The notes under the pieces are model-generated. The model worked only from the letters and a program-made list of their open reading frames with translations, searched no databases and was not told the DNA's origin. DNA of 64,000 nt from CAVPHV01 sp963704825 (GTDB taxonomy: Bacteria; Actinomycetota; Acidimicrobiia; Spongiisociales; UBA5794), in the NCBI GenBank assembly GCA_963704825.1, contig CAVPHV010000004.1, forward strand, positions 86,891 to 150,890, read 5' to 3'. Each line of letters opens with the position of its first letter. Position 1 is the stretch's first letter. The position numbers and the translations under genes are program-made. Positions 8,870-17,312 of the stretch are shown piece by piece.

Positions 8870-10369
8870 ATGAGCGAACGTTTGACCCACCTCGAAGCAG
8901 GCATGCCCATTGTCTACGGCGGTGACAAGGTCGTGCAGGTCCCCGCAGAGCTCGCCGCCGCCTTCCAGGAGGGCGACCGCCTCGTGGTGGTGCAGGACAC
9001 CGGTGCGCTACTGCACATCCCCGCTGCCGACTGGGACATCGCCACAGGCGCGGTTGGTGCGGCCTGGAGTGCCTTCGGCCAGATGGGAACGGTCACCGAC
9101 GAGCAGATCACTGCGTTCTATGAGGCGTTTGCCGACCTTCTCGCCGCCGATGACGCCTTCGCTCCAATCGCTGCGGCCAACGGCTCTGACGTCGATCGGG
9201 CGAGACAGCGCGGCCGCTCGAGCACCCGGCTCATCCTTTCCGATGTGATGCGGAGCGACATGATCGAAGGCCTGAGAACGTGGGCAAGGGCGGGTTCGGG
9301 CCGCGGCACCGTCACTGAGACCATTGCTCACGACGGGTGGCGGGTGGATCAGATCAAGTCAGGCCTTGGGGTTGTGGGGTTTGTGTTCGAGGGGCGTCCC
9401 AATGTGTTTGCCGACGCCACCGGAGTCCTGCGTGGCGGCAACACCGTTGTCTTTCGGATCGGCTCGGACGCCCTCGGCACGGCCCGCGCCATTGTGGAGC
9501 ACGCGCTCAATCCAGCACTCGAAAAAGCCGGCCTTCCTCCCGGGGCAGCGTCGCTGGTCGATGCGCCCTCTCGGGCCGCCGGTTGGGCGATGTTCTCGGA
9601 TCCTCGCCTCGGGCTGGCCGTTGCCCGCGGCTCCGGCGGCGCTGTGGCACAGCTCGGCGCCGTAGCTCGTCAGGCCGGCATTCCGGTCAGCCTGCACGGT
9701 ACCGGCGGGGCTTGGATCGTCGCCGGCGACTCGGCCGACGCTGACGTCTTCGGGCTCGCCGTCTATCACTCGCTTGATCGCAAGGTCTGCAACACGCTCA
9801 ACACCTGCTGCATCGTGGCTTCCCGAGTCGACGAGCTCGTCCCGGTCTTTCTCGAGGCGCTCGATCGGGCAGGGGAGCGGCGTGGCACTACTGCCAAGCT
9901 CCACATCGCAGCGGGTGACGAAGGTGTGATCCCCCCATCCTGGTTCGAGGCAGCCGACATCAGCAGAGCTGGTGGTGTCGTCGCGGAACCTCGCACCGAA
10001 GTGATCGCAGCCGACAGGCTGGGTGATGAGTGGGAGTGGGAGGAGAGCCCCGAGGTCACGCTCAAGATCGTCGATTCGGTTGACCAGGCGGTCGGTCTGT
10101 TCAACACTCAGAGCCCCAAGTTTGCGGCAAGCCTGATCTCGGCGGACGCCGCCGAACGGCAGCGCTTCTTCGACACCGTCGACGCCCCCTTCGTCGGCAA
10201 CGGCTTCACCCGCTGGGTCGATGGCCAATACGCGCTCGACAAGCCGGAGCTGGGGCTCTCCAACTGGCAGTTCGGCCGGCTCTTCGGCCGCGGCGGCGTG
10301 CTCTCCGGGGATTCGGCGTTCACGATCCGCAGCCGCGTCACCCAAGACGACCCGGACATCGGCCGCTAG
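8870..10369 (+). CDS. proA: Glutamate-5-semialdehyde dehydrogenase-like protein (ProA) with N-terminal extension
   Basis: ProA reduces gamma-glutamyl phosphate to glutamate semialdehyde in proline synthesis. The core matches the family: GVVGFVFEGRPNVFADATG in the cofactor region and the catalytic cysteine segment DRKVCNTLNTCCI. At 499 residues it is roughly 75 longer than typical ProA. The extra residues are mostly N-terminal (about 1-85) and form a hydrophobic, beta-rich stretch I do not recognise. ATG 8870 is supported by a -10 box 8 nt upstream; longer frames overlap the divergent gene. The presence of proB nearby supports the role, though a related aldehyde dehydrogenase is possible. Confidence 0.8.
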   Translation: MSERLTHLEAGMPIVYGGDKVVQVPAELAAAFQEGDRLVVVQDTGALLHIPAADWDIATGAVGAAWSAFGQMGTVTDEQITAFYEAFADLLAADDAFAPIAAANGSDVDRARQRGRSSTRLILSDVMRSDMIEGLRTWARAGSGRGTVTETIAHDGWRVDQIKSGLGVVGFVFEGRPNVFADATGVLRGGNTVVFRIGSDALGTARAIVEHALNPALEKAGLPPGAASLVDAPSRAAGWAMFSDPRLGLAVARGSGGAVAQLGAVARQAGIPVSLHGTGGAWIVAGDSADADVFGLAVYHSLDRKVCNTLNTCCIVASRVDELVPVFLEALDRAGERRGTTAKLHIAAGDEGVIPPSWFEAADISRAGGVVAEPRTEVIAADRLGDEWEWEESPEVTLKIVDSVDQAVGLFNTQSPKFAASLISADAAERQRFFDTVDAPFVGNGFTRWVDGQYALDKPELGLSNWQFGRLFGRGGVLSGDSAFTIRSRVTQDDPDIGR

Positions 10370-10470
10370 CGCAGACGAGACACGAACTGCTCGGGTTGCC
10401 CACCGTCGAAACCAAATCGGCTGGCGCCGCCGTTTCCCGCAGGGCGGCCATCTCGGCAATACTGTCGGCC

Positions 10471-11343
10471 ATGGCCGATTGGACCAACGCACCCGAAGTG
10501 GCAACCGCGCTCAGCAATGCTGGGTACCTTTCCGATCCCGGTATCGCCCAGGTGGTGTTCCTCGCCGACCGGCTCGACAAGCCCATCCTCGCCGAAGGGC
10601 CGGCCGGAGTCGGCAAGACGGCGCTGGCCCTTGCCATGGCCGAGGCAACTGGCCGACGTTTGGTCAGGCTGCAGTGCTACGAGGGCCTCGATGAGGCGAA
10701 AGCGCTCTACGAGTGGGATTACCACAAGCAGCTCCTGCGCATCCAGAGCGACGAGGGCAAGACATGGGATGAGCTCGAGGGCAACATCTTCACCGAAGAC
10801 TTCCTGCTGTCGCGGCCTCTGCTCGATGCGATTACGTCGGAACAGCCAGTCGTGCTGCTCATCGACGAGGTGGACCGGGTCGAGGTCGAGACCGAGGCGC
10901 TGCTGCTCGAAGTTCTTGATGCCTTCCAGGTGACGGTTCCCGAGCTCGGAACGATCACCGCGCGCACCCGACCGCTCGTTGTGTTGACCTCCAACAACAC
11001 CCGGGAGCTCTCGGAGGCCTTGAAACGGCGGTGCCTGTTCCTCCACATCGGCTATCCAACTGTCGAGCGAGAACGCCAGATTCTGCTGACCAGAGTGCCG
11101 GATCTCTCCGAGGAGCTGGCGACTCGGATCGCCAAAGTGGTGCGCAGCATCCGCCAGATCCCGGTGCGCAAGGCGCCATCGGTGAGCGAGAGCATCGACT
11201 GGGCGCGGACGCTGCTGGCCCTCGAGGTCGAGGACGTCGACGCCGGGATCACGGCTGAGACCATGAACGTCTTGCTCAAGTACCAGGCGGACATCGACAA
11301 GGTCCTCAAGGAGCTCGACGTCACAGCAGCGACGGAGGCGTAA
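10471..11343 (+). CDS. MoxR-family AAA+ ATPase
   Basis: This 290-residue AAA+ protein has Walker A (GPAGVGKTALA), Walker B (VVLLIDEVDRVE) and a sensor region (VVLTSNNTRELSEALKRRC). The segment LQCYEGLDEAKALYEWDY is typical of MoxR ATPases of the CoxD type. MoxR proteins act as chaperone-like machines with a VWA partner to insert metals or activate enzyme complexes. The VWA gene starts directly after its stop. A TTG at 10396 would add 25 residues, but ATG 10471 is the more natural start. Confidence 0.87.
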   Translation: MADWTNAPEVATALSNAGYLSDPGIAQVVFLADRLDKPILAEGPAGVGKTALALAMAEATGRRLVRLQCYEGLDEAKALYEWDYHKQLLRIQSDEGKTWDELEGNIFTEDFLLSRPLLDAITSEQPVVLLIDEVDRVEVETEALLLEVLDAFQVTVPELGTITARTRPLVVLTSNNTRELSEALKRRCLFLHIGYPTVERERQILLTRVPDLSEELATRIAKVVRSIRQIPVRKAPSVSESIDWARTLLALEVEDVDAGITAETMNVLLKYQADIDKVLKELDVTAATEA

Positions 11344-12819
11344 GTGCTGCACTCGCTCACCGAATTTGTTGAGGAGCTCAGGGCCGTCGGAGTACCGGTT
11401 TCGATGGTCGAGACTCTTGATGCCGCCGAGGCGCTGCGCTACATCGACCTGTCGAACCCAGAGGCACTGCGAGCAGGGCTGGGGGCCACGATGGTGAAGA
11501 ACGAGCGCCACTACGTTGCGTTCGAGACGGCGTTCGACGTGTTCTTTGGCCTCAAGGCCGCCCCGCTTGGACCCCCAGACGATGACGATCCCGCCGGGGA
11601 CCAACCGGCCGGCACCGGAGGCGAGGGTGCCGCCGGTAGTGGCGGAGGCGACGACGGCGAGGCCGAGGCGCTGTTCGAAGCCATTCTGCGGGCGTTGCGC
11701 ACCGGCGACGCCGCGGCTTTGCGCCGGCTGGTGGCCCAAGCCGTAGACCGGCTGTCCGGGCTCGAGCCGGGCCGCCCGGTCGGTGGCCGCTACTACTTCT
11801 ATCGGGTGATGCGCCGCCTCGATGCCGAACGACTGGCCGGCAGGTTGCAGGAGGGGGCCGACCCCGCCGGGGACCCCCTCGCCGAACGGCTTGCGGCAGA
11901 GGACGCCGAGGCGCTGGCCGATCAATTCCGTACCGAGCTGCGCCGCGAGATCGTCCGCCGCCTCGTCGCCGATCGTGGCACTCGAGCCGTCGCCCGAACA
12001 CTGCGCACGCCGCTCGTCGAGGACATCGATCTGATGCACGCCACTCGCGAAGAGTTGGCTCGCATCGAGCGGGCGGTGGCTCCGCTGGCCCGCAAGCTGG
12101 CCACTCGACTGGCGCAGCGGCGCAAGCGAGGACGCAAGGGCAGACTCGACGTAAGACGCACCATCCGCCGCTCGCTGGCGCACGGCGGCGCTTTGTTGGA
12201 GCCGAAGTTTCGGCCGCCACGCCGCTCCAAGCCTGAACTGGTGCTCCTGTGCGACGTCTCGGGTTCGATGGCGACGTTCGCTCGTTTCACCATGCAGCTC
12301 ACGTACGCCATCGGGCATCAGTTCTCCAAGGTGCGGACCTTTGCGTTCGTCGACGGCATCGACGAGGTGACCGACTACTTCGGCTCCGGGTCCGACTTCT
12401 CCGAGGCGCTGCTCACCTTGGGTCGCGAGGCGGCATTGGTGTGGCGCGACGGCCATTCCGACTACGGGAATGCGCTGGCTCGATTCGATGAGATGTACTC
12501 CGATGCGATCACGTCAAAGACGACCGTGATTGTCACCGGCGACGCCCGCAACAACTACCGCGACAGCGGGATCGACGTGCTGGCGGGTATCGCCGAGCGG
12601 GCTCGGGCGCTTTACTGGCTCAATCCGGAGGCGGGGCGCTACTGGAACACCGGGGACTCGATCATGGGCGCCTACCTGCCGCTGTGCAGCGACACCTATG
12701 AGGTGCGGACGTTGCGCCAATTGGAGGGATTTGTCGAGCGGGTTGCCCTTCCTGTCGGCCCCCCGGTGCGGAGCCATATCGTCGGCGATTATGCGACGAC
12801 TTCCCTCTTTGCCCCGTAG
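11344..12819 (+). CDS. VWA domain-containing protein (CoxE-like), MoxR partner
   Basis: The 491-residue protein has a C-terminal von Willebrand factor A domain from about residue 298, with a MIDAS motif in LLCDVSGSMATF. The N-terminal part is helical and contains an acidic Gly/Pro/Asp-rich linker near residues 78-105. MoxR-VWA pairs typically activate metalloenzymes; the CoxE family serves CO dehydrogenase. No such target gene is nearby, so the substrate is unknown. The GTG start follows the MoxR stop with no gap, implying tight coupling. Confidence 0.85.
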   Translation: MLHSLTEFVEELRAVGVPVSMVETLDAAEALRYIDLSNPEALRAGLGATMVKNERHYVAFETAFDVFFGLKAAPLGPPDDDDPAGDQPAGTGGEGAAGSGGGDDGEAEALFEAILRALRTGDAAALRRLVAQAVDRLSGLEPGRPVGGRYYFYRVMRRLDAERLAGRLQEGADPAGDPLAERLAAEDAEALADQFRTELRREIVRRLVADRGTRAVARTLRTPLVEDIDLMHATREELARIERAVAPLARKLATRLAQRRKRGRKGRLDVRRTIRRSLAHGGALLEPKFRPPRRSKPELVLLCDVSGSMATFARFTMQLTYAIGHQFSKVRTFAFVDGIDEVTDYFGSGSDFSEALLTLGREAALVWRDGHSDYGNALARFDEMYSDAITSKTTVIVTGDARNNYRDSGIDVLAGIAERARALYWLNPEAGRYWNTGDSIMGAYLPLCSDTYEVRTLRQLEGFVERVALPVGPPVRSHIVGDYATTSLFAP

Positions 12820-12911
12820 GAACTCCTCAAGGTCTTGGGGCCCGGATGTCGATACCAGCCAAGAGGACGGGCTTGAAAGCGCCCAACTTGGCGCAGAGGT
12901 GGAGTTTGAAA

Positions 12912-13331
12912 ATGCCTGAAGAGCAAGTAGCCGCACCGAGGGTGCTGGTCATCGAGGATTCTCTCGTGATCCAGCGTCTCATCGAGGTTTGTCTGCGGCC
13001 GGCCGGTTTCCAGGTGGAACTGCGGGCCGACGGTCCGTCCGGACTCGAAGCCGCCCGCGGGTGGAAGCCAGATGTCGTTGTGCTCGATGTTGGACTCCCA
13101 GTGATGGACGGCTGGGAAGTGCTTTCCCACCTGCGCGCCGATTCCGGCATGGACGGAGTCAAGGTGCTCGTGTTGACCGCTCACGCCCAGGACCAGACCA
13201 GGGAACGGGCAGTGAAGTGCGGCGCCGATGGGTTCCTCACCAAGCCGTTCCGGCCCGACGAATTGCGCAGCGCCGTCATCGAACTGGCGCGTCCGGTGCT
13301 CAGCGAGCTCGGCACCCTACGGGCCGTTTAG
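12912..13331 (+). CDS. Orphan CheY-like response regulator receiver
   Basis: The 139-residue protein is a single receiver domain. Phosphorylation-site features are present: acidic residues after VLVIED, the phospho-acceptor aspartate in VVVLDVGLPVMDGW, the threonine in VLVLTAHA and the lysine in FLTKPFRPDEL. There is no output domain and no histidine kinase in the neighbourhood. It may act by protein-protein contact, as CheY or stand-alone receivers do. ATG 12912 is preceded by a purine-rich GAGGTGGAG; an earlier ATG at 12846 would add a tail without homology to receivers. Confidence 0.8.
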   Translation: MPEEQVAAPRVLVIEDSLVIQRLIEVCLRPAGFQVELRADGPSGLEAARGWKPDVVVLDVGLPVMDGWEVLSHLRADSGMDGVKVLVLTAHAQDQTRERAVKCGADGFLTKPFRPDELRSAVIELARPVLSELGTLRAV

Positions 13332-13375
13332 CGTCTGTTTGACAGCGAGGTCGTCGGCACCGTAGAACGGTGTCC

Positions 13376-13993
13376 ATGAACCACAGCTTCTCGCAGTCGC
13401 GACCGCATCCCTGGCACGGCCTCGAGGTCGGCCCGGAACCTCCCGCCCTGATCTGGGCGTACATCGAGATCACTCCGTTCGACGTCATCAAGTACGAGGT
13501 ACACAAACCGACCGGGTACACGATGGTCGATCGCCCGCAGCTGACGAGCGCGTCTCCTCCCACCCTCTATGGGTTCATTCCCCGCACGTATTGCGCCGAT
13601 CGGGTCCGCGACCTCAGTCCGGGATCGGAGCGAGGTGATGGCGACCCGCTCGACGTGTGCGTGATCTCAGAGCGACCGATCTCCCGAGCGGAGATCCTGG
13701 TGCCCGCCCGGGTCATCGGCGGGCTGCAGATGGTCGATGGGGGAGAGGCCGACGACAAGATCATTGCCGTCCTGCGTGATGATCCGGTCTTGGGCGGCGC
13801 CACCGATCTCGAGGACATACCCACCCCCATGATCGACCGCCTTTTCCACTACTTCCTCACCTACAAGGCCCTTCCCGGCGCGGACGTGAGCGTTTCGATC
13901 GACCGCCGCTACGGCAAAGATCACGCGCTGAGCGTCGTCGCAGCAGCCATGGCCGACTACGAAGAGGTCTACGGCCCGCCAACCACCGCCTGA
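13376..13993 (+). CDS. ppa: Inorganic pyrophosphatase (family I)
   Basis: The enzyme hydrolyses pyrophosphate and drives biosynthetic reactions forward. Family I landmarks are EITPFDVIKYEV near the N-terminus, the metal-binding GDGDPLDVCVI segment and a later aspartate-rich DDPVLGGATDLEDIP stretch. The protein has 205 residues, slightly longer than many bacterial forms because of an N-terminal leader of about 20 residues. A GTG at 13370 is an alternative start. TAGAAC 7 nt upstream of the ATG may be the -10 of a leaderless promoter. Confidence 0.88.
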   Translation: MNHSFSQSRPHPWHGLEVGPEPPALIWAYIEITPFDVIKYEVHKPTGYTMVDRPQLTSASPPTLYGFIPRTYCADRVRDLSPGSERGDGDPLDVCVISERPISRAEILVPARVIGGLQMVDGGEADDKIIAVLRDDPVLGGATDLEDIPTPMIDRLFHYFLTYKALPGADVSVSIDRRYGKDHALSVVAAAMADYEEVYGPPTTA

Positions 13994-14007
13994 GCTTCCC
14001 TCGGTGC

Positions 14008-14057
14008 CCTCCCTCAGCTTGCTGGGGGAGGTCGGCCGGCGCCGCTTTGGGCGCCGG
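14008..14057 (+). terminator. Double hairpin after ppa
   Basis: One hairpin has 11-bp arms (14008-14018 with 14021-14031, one G-T pair). A second perfect 8-bp hairpin follows (14036-14043 with 14050-14057). They form a tandem, very GC-rich structure without a T tract, like the pair after rodA. Confidence 0.5.
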
Positions 14058-14177
14058 GTCGGAGGGGGCAGCGATCCCCGGAGCGCAAGGCCCCTCAGAT
14101 TTCGATCCTCCCCCTTCTTCCCGTCACAGCCTTGCGGTACGGTGCTGGTGCGGTGGGGCGAGCACTGGAGATAGCCG

Positions 14178-14891
14178 ATGCTTGCAGCACTTGTACTCTT
14201 CGCCTCGATCCTGGTCCCAACGCCCGGCTGCGCCGGGCTGGTCCCACCAAATGGCCCGGTGGTTCGCCGCTTTGCCCCTATCGGCCGCTACAGCGGACAT
14301 TGGGGAGTGGATGTCGCGATGGCCCCCGGAACGCCCGTTCCGGCGATGGGTGCCGGGATCGTCTCCTTCGCCGGGTCGATCGCCGAGCGCCGATCGGTGT
14401 CGATCGATCACGGCGGCGGACTCCGCACGTCGTACTCCTACCTGAGCGAGATTGCGGTCCGGCGCGGCGAGCGGGTGAGCCTCGGCGCCGTGGTGGGGCG
14501 ATCAGGAACCGACCATGGAGTTGCCGCGGTACATCTGTCGGTCCGTCTCGGCGGCGAGTACGTCGACCCGGAACCATGGTTCGTCTGCGTCGGGTCCCCC
14601 TCGCCTGGGCTGGCGCTGGCGCCACGCCGTGCGCTGCCGGCCTATCCTTCCCGTCGTGCAACGCGGCATCCTCGGCGGTACGTTCGATCCGCCCCACCTC
14701 GCCCACCTCTTCGCCGGAGAAGCGGCCTATCGAGATCTGAATCTCGACGTGGTCACCTTCATCCCGGCAGGCGCTCCGTGGCAGAAGGCCGACCAGTACG
14801 TCACCGGCGCCGAGGACCGATGGCAGATGGTGCAATTGGCGGTGGCCGCCGCCGACTACTTCGAAGCGGACGACCGAGAGGTCCGCCGTGA
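14178..14891 (+). CDS. Degenerate M23/LytM-like secreted protein; 3' end runs into nadD
   Basis: The start encodes a hydrophobic leader (MLAALVLFASILVPTPG) consistent with secretion. Residues 30-145 resemble an M23 peptidase fold: the first metal motif is present as HWGVDVA, but the second, normally HxH, reads HLS, so one zinc ligand is missing. The domain is therefore likely a non-catalytic cell-wall-binding or regulatory LytM. From about residue 160 the frame runs inside nadD and becomes an arginine-rich, non-protein-like sequence until the stop at 14891. This 236-nt overlap suggests that the original stop was lost or that a frameshift occurred. Confidence 0.55.
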   Translation: MLAALVLFASILVPTPGCAGLVPPNGPVVRRFAPIGRYSGHWGVDVAMAPGTPVPAMGAGIVSFAGSIAERRSVSIDHGGGLRTSYSYLSEIAVRRGERVSLGAVVGRSGTDHGVAAVHLSVRLGGEYVDPEPWFVCVGSPSPGLALAPRRALPAYPSRRATRHPRRYVRSAPPRPPLRRRSGLSRSESRRGHLHPGRRSVAEGRPVRHRRRGPMADGAIGGGRRRLLRSGRPRGPP

Positions 14892-15234
14892 CGGTTGGAC
14901 CTACACCGCGGACACGGTGGCGAGCTTCGATGCCGGCGACGAGATCACGCTGGTTCTCGGAGCCGACGCGGCAAGGGGCATCATGTCGTGGCAGCGGAGC
15001 GAAGACATCCTGAGGCGGGTGCGTGTTGCCGTGATTCCGAGGCCCCAAGTCGACCGCAACGACGTTGACTGGGTGCTGCGCGGGCAGCGTTATGAATGGC
15101 TCGATACCCCAGAGCTGGTCCTGAGCGGCACCATTCTGCGGGAACGAGCGGCGACCGGTCGCAGCCTGCGGTTTCTGGTTCCAGACTCGGTTTGGGAATA
15201 CATCCAGGAGCACCGTCTGTACGGGGCAACCTGA
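14656..15234 (+). CDS. nadD: Nicotinate-nucleotide adenylyltransferase
   Basis: NadD makes deamido-NAD from nicotinate mononucleotide. The N-terminus begins GILGGTFDPPHLAHL, the nucleotidyltransferase T/HxGH-type motif of the family, and the C-terminal region has LSGTILRERAATGRSLRFLVP. The length is 192 residues. GTG 14656 is chosen because it places the glycine-rich motif at residue 4, and TATCCT lies 7 nt upstream (14643-14648), consistent with a leaderless mRNA. The gene precedes rsfS, a conserved neighbour. Confidence 0.88.
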   Translation: MQRGILGGTFDPPHLAHLFAGEAAYRDLNLDVVTFIPAGAPWQKADQYVTGAEDRWQMVQLAVAAADYFEADDREVRRDGWTYTADTVASFDAGDEITLVLGADAARGIMSWQRSEDILRRVRVAVIPRPQVDRNDVDWVLRGQRYEWLDTPELVLSGTILRERAATGRSLRFLVPDSVWEYIQEHRLYGAT

Positions 15235-15248
15235 TTCCGCTGCCACAT

Positions 15249-15674
15249 TTGCTCGATCCCCCCTACAATTGCGCCACCGAAGCCAAGAGAGGCCTGACTA
15301 TCACCGCCCACCCAGACGCCATCGCCGCCGCACAGCTTGCTGCGGTCGCCATCGCCGACATGAAGGGCTTCGACCTCCTCCTGCTTGATGTCTCCGACCT
15401 CGTTGTTGTGACGGAACTGTTTGTCATTGCCACAGGAACCTCGAGTCGTCATGTCAAGACGCTCGTGGAGGAAGCCGAGCACCAGGTCAAGACCGAGATC
15501 GGACGCCGCCCGGTGCGACGCGAGGGCGAAGACTACGGTCGCTGGGTGTTGCTCGACTACGGCGACTTCGTCGTGCATGTCTTCGACCAGGTGACCCGCG
15601 ACTACTACGAACTCGAACGCCTCTGGGCCGATGCGCCCAGCATCGAAGTTGAATCGGTGGCTGCCGAGGCCTGA
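15249..15674 (+). CDS. rsfS: Ribosomal silencing factor RsfS
   Basis: RsfS binds L14 and blocks subunit joining when nutrients are scarce. The family signature is clear: DMKGFDLLLLDVSDL, FVIATGTSSRHVKTL, RREGEDYGRWVLLDYGDFVVHVF and a C-terminal YYELERLW. The start is uncertain. TTG 15249 is the first usual start after nadD. However, TACAAT at 15264-15269 looks like a -10 box, which would favour a start downstream of it, such as CTG 15294, giving 126 residues. The nadD-rsfS order is conserved. Confidence 0.85.
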   Translation: MLDPPYNCATEAKRGLTITAHPDAIAAAQLAAVAIADMKGFDLLLLDVSDLVVVTELFVIATGTSSRHVKTLVEEAEHQVKTEIGRRPVRREGEDYGRWVLLDYGDFVVHVFDQVTRDYYELERLWADAPSIEVESVAAEA

Positions 15675-15699
15675 TAACATCCGGTCCGCTTGACGGCAT

Positions 15700-15773
15700 G
15701 GGGCTGTAGCTCAGCTCGGCAGAGCGCTTGCATGGCATGCAAGAGGTCGAGGGTTCAAATCCCTCCAGCTCCA
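15700..15773 (+). tRNA. tRNA-Ala (anticodon GGC)
   Basis: The cloverleaf is complete. The acceptor arm pairs GGGGCTG with CAGCTCC, and the T arm is GAGGG-TTCAAAT-CCCTC. The anticodon stem CTTGC/GCAAG encloses ATGGCAT, giving anticodon GGC. CCA is not encoded. The 3' part from 15727 is duplicated at 19111-19159, so the gene served as an integration site. Confidence 0.95.
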
Positions 15774-15775
15774 CA
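15727..15775 (+). repeat. Attachment-site repeat within tRNA-Ala (att core, left copy)
   Basis: These 49 bases, from the anticodon arm to just past the acceptor stem, recur without mismatch at 19111-19159. After one mismatch another 11 bases also match. This is the usual footprint of tyrosine-recombinase integration into a tRNA 3' end. Confidence 0.9.
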
Positions 15776-15778
15776 CAA

Positions 15779-15805
15779 GGAAACCCCTGCTCAGCGGGGG
15801 TTTCC
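15779..15805 (+). terminator. tRNA-Ala terminator hairpin
   Basis: Perfect 9-bp arms GGAAACCCC (15779-15787) and GGGGTTTCC (15797-15805) enclose a 9-nt loop directly after the tRNA. The hairpin after tRNA-Asn has the same GAAACCCC core. Confidence 0.7.
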
Positions 15806-16414
15806 GCTTGTCACATGCGCCATCCTCAACCCCATGGCTGGCCGTTGAGGGCGCGCTGAGGGCGCGACAGCGGCGTCGAGTCGCTCAGCGGCAGCCTCGT
15901 CGAGTCCGTCGAAGAGGTGTCCATAGGTGTCGAGCGTTGTCGTGATCGACGCGTGGCCCAGGCGATCTTGGATGGTTTTCGGGTGTTCGCCCTCTGCGAT
16001 AAGCATGGCCACGTGGGTGTGACGAAGATCATGAAACCTCATGGGTTCGCCCACGGATGCGCGGACGGCCGGAAGCCAGACCCGCCGACGGAAGTTGGAG
16101 CGACGCAAGGGACCACCCATTGGTGCCTGGAAGATGAGGCCTTCCGGGCTCGCCGGCCTTCTCGAGAGATGTTCCGCAAGGACATCGCAAAGGAATCTGG
16201 GCAGAGCGACACGACGACGCGACGCCGCAGTCTTTGGCGCCTTGAACGACACTTCGCCCCTGACGTCTGACAGCGTCGAAGTGATGGTCATGCCGCGGCG
16301 AAGAAGGTCGAGGCTGGTCAGGCGTAGGCCGGCGAGTTCGCCAAAGCGAGCGCCGGTGTACGCGGCCGTGAGGACAAGCGATCTGTAGTCGCCGGCCTCG
16401 ACGGCAACAAGCAC
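15791..16414 (-). pseudogene. Tyrosine recombinase/integrase, catalytic domain only (5'-truncated)
   Basis: The 207-codon frame covers only the catalytic domain of a phage-type integrase. All catalytic residues can be placed: R23 in TGARFGEL, H128-x-x-R131 in HDLRHT, H154 in LGHAS and the nucleophile Y164 in LDTYGHL. The SAM-like and arm-binding N-terminal domains, about 150-180 residues, are missing: an in-frame TAG stands directly before the GTG at 16414 and another two codons earlier. The C-terminus runs into the tRNA terminator. It is most likely the inactive integrase of the island, though a free catalytic domain could still be made. Confidence 0.75.
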
Positions 16415-16509
16415 CTATTGCTACGACGGCTGAGAACCCTCGAAACGGTCAGCGATCCTGTGACGACGCGAATCGTTCACCTGCGCGTCAGGCACCGGCG
16501 TCACTAGCC

Positions 16510-16731
16510 ATGCGGGCCTCCAGTCGAGGTCGGCCGCCGCACGAAGCCGCCGAACGCATCGGAATCGACCGCGGTCACCTGTCACGCATCGAGCGCGGCC
16601 ACCGATGCCCCAGCCCCGAAGTCGCCGAACGCATCGCCACGCTGTACCGGCTCCCGATAGCGGTCGCCGACAGGCTCATGGCGGCGGCCGCGCTCACCAG
16701 GGCATACGGGCGCAGCATCGGCGTGAGCTGA
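16510..16731 (+). CDS. Short Xre-type helix-turn-helix protein, probably truncated (copy 1)
   Basis: The 73-residue product contains the second half of an Xre/Cro HTH: AERIGIDRGHLSRIERGHRC followed by PSPEVAERIATLYRLP. The usual first helix of the domain is short or missing. The last 161 bp (16571-16731) recur at 17846-18006 and, in part, at 23111-23211. The tail MAAAALTRAYGRSIG is shared by the copies. It may have been an element regulator or excisionase-control gene; activity is doubtful. Confidence 0.5.
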   Translation: MRASSRGRPPHEAAERIGIDRGHLSRIERGHRCPSPEVAERIATLYRLPIAVADRLMAAAALTRAYGRSIGVS

Positions 16732-16747
16732 CGAGAGAACGAACGGG

Positions 16748-16899
16748 TCAGCCGAGGGTGAAGACAACTTCCCAGTCCTGCTCAGCAAGCTCCTCCTCGC
16801 TGAAGGTCAGGGCCCCACGGCTTCCGACCTCGACCTCATAGAAGTCGTAACCGAGCGGGCCATCCTCGACGAGGAGTGGGAACTCGCACCAAGCCTCAT
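16748..16899 (-). pseudogene. Small acidic protein gene with an apparent one-base frameshift
   Basis: An ATG at 16899 overlaps the stop of the upstream membrane-protein gene (ATGA), the same coupling style as elsewhere in this genome. After four codons the frame would have to shift by one base to enter a clearly protein-like stretch, CEFPLLVEDGPLGYDFYEVE, and then an acidic tail ending at the TGA at 16748. The shifted frame has no start codon of its own. I do not recognise the family. It reads as a third gene of the operon, broken by a single indel or by a sequencing error. Confidence 0.4.
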
Positions 16900-17312
16900 T
16901 CTCTCCGGGCCGTCAGCATGAGACCCGATGCGAGAGCGACGTTCGCTGTCACGTACGCGACCACGGACGCAACAACGAGCGTGGTGTTCGTCGGACAGGT
17001 CCCCCAGAAGTCGCATGGCTCAGACGGTCCAGATATGAAGAACATGAAGAGGAAGACGAACACAAGCGGCGACAGGACGGCCAATACAACACCTGCCCAA
17101 CGCCGGTTCCTCAACCCGTACTTGACCGCCACGCCAAGGGCGAAGAGATGAAAGACGGTGTCAAGACCGAGCATCTCGTCCACGTCGTTTGGAATCCGTA
17201 CCGAGACCAACTTCCACACCCAGATCAACCACACCAACGGAGTCAGCAACACGAGGATCGCCATGACAATCGGCAGTCGATCGAGTGCACGCAATCGCTC
17301 AAGAATCCCCAT
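16896..17312 (-). CDS. Small multi-pass membrane protein, unknown
   Basis: The 138-residue product starts MGILERLRALDRLPIVMAIL and has four hydrophobic segments (about residues 14-35, 50-65, 74-92 and 108-130). A short cysteine-containing loop, EPCDFWGTC, lies between the third and fourth. No family is recognised. It overlaps the upstream gene by 14 nt and the downstream broken gene by 4 nt, so the three form one operon on the minus strand, cargo of the tRNA-Ala element. A longer in-frame start at 17447 would lie within the upstream gene and is unlikely. Confidence 0.6.
   Translation of the reverse strand: MGILERLRALDRLPIVMAILVLLTPLVWLIWVWKLVSVRIPNDVDEMLGLDTVFHLFALGVAVKYGLRNRRWAGVVLAVLSPLVFVFLFMFFISGPSEPCDFWGTCPTNTTLVVASVVAYVTANVALASGLMLTARRE

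Noticed and set aside
10366..12456. A 696-codon minus-strand frame across the moxR and VWA genes
   Set aside because: Both plus-strand genes have clear Walker and MIDAS motifs; the antisense frame has none.
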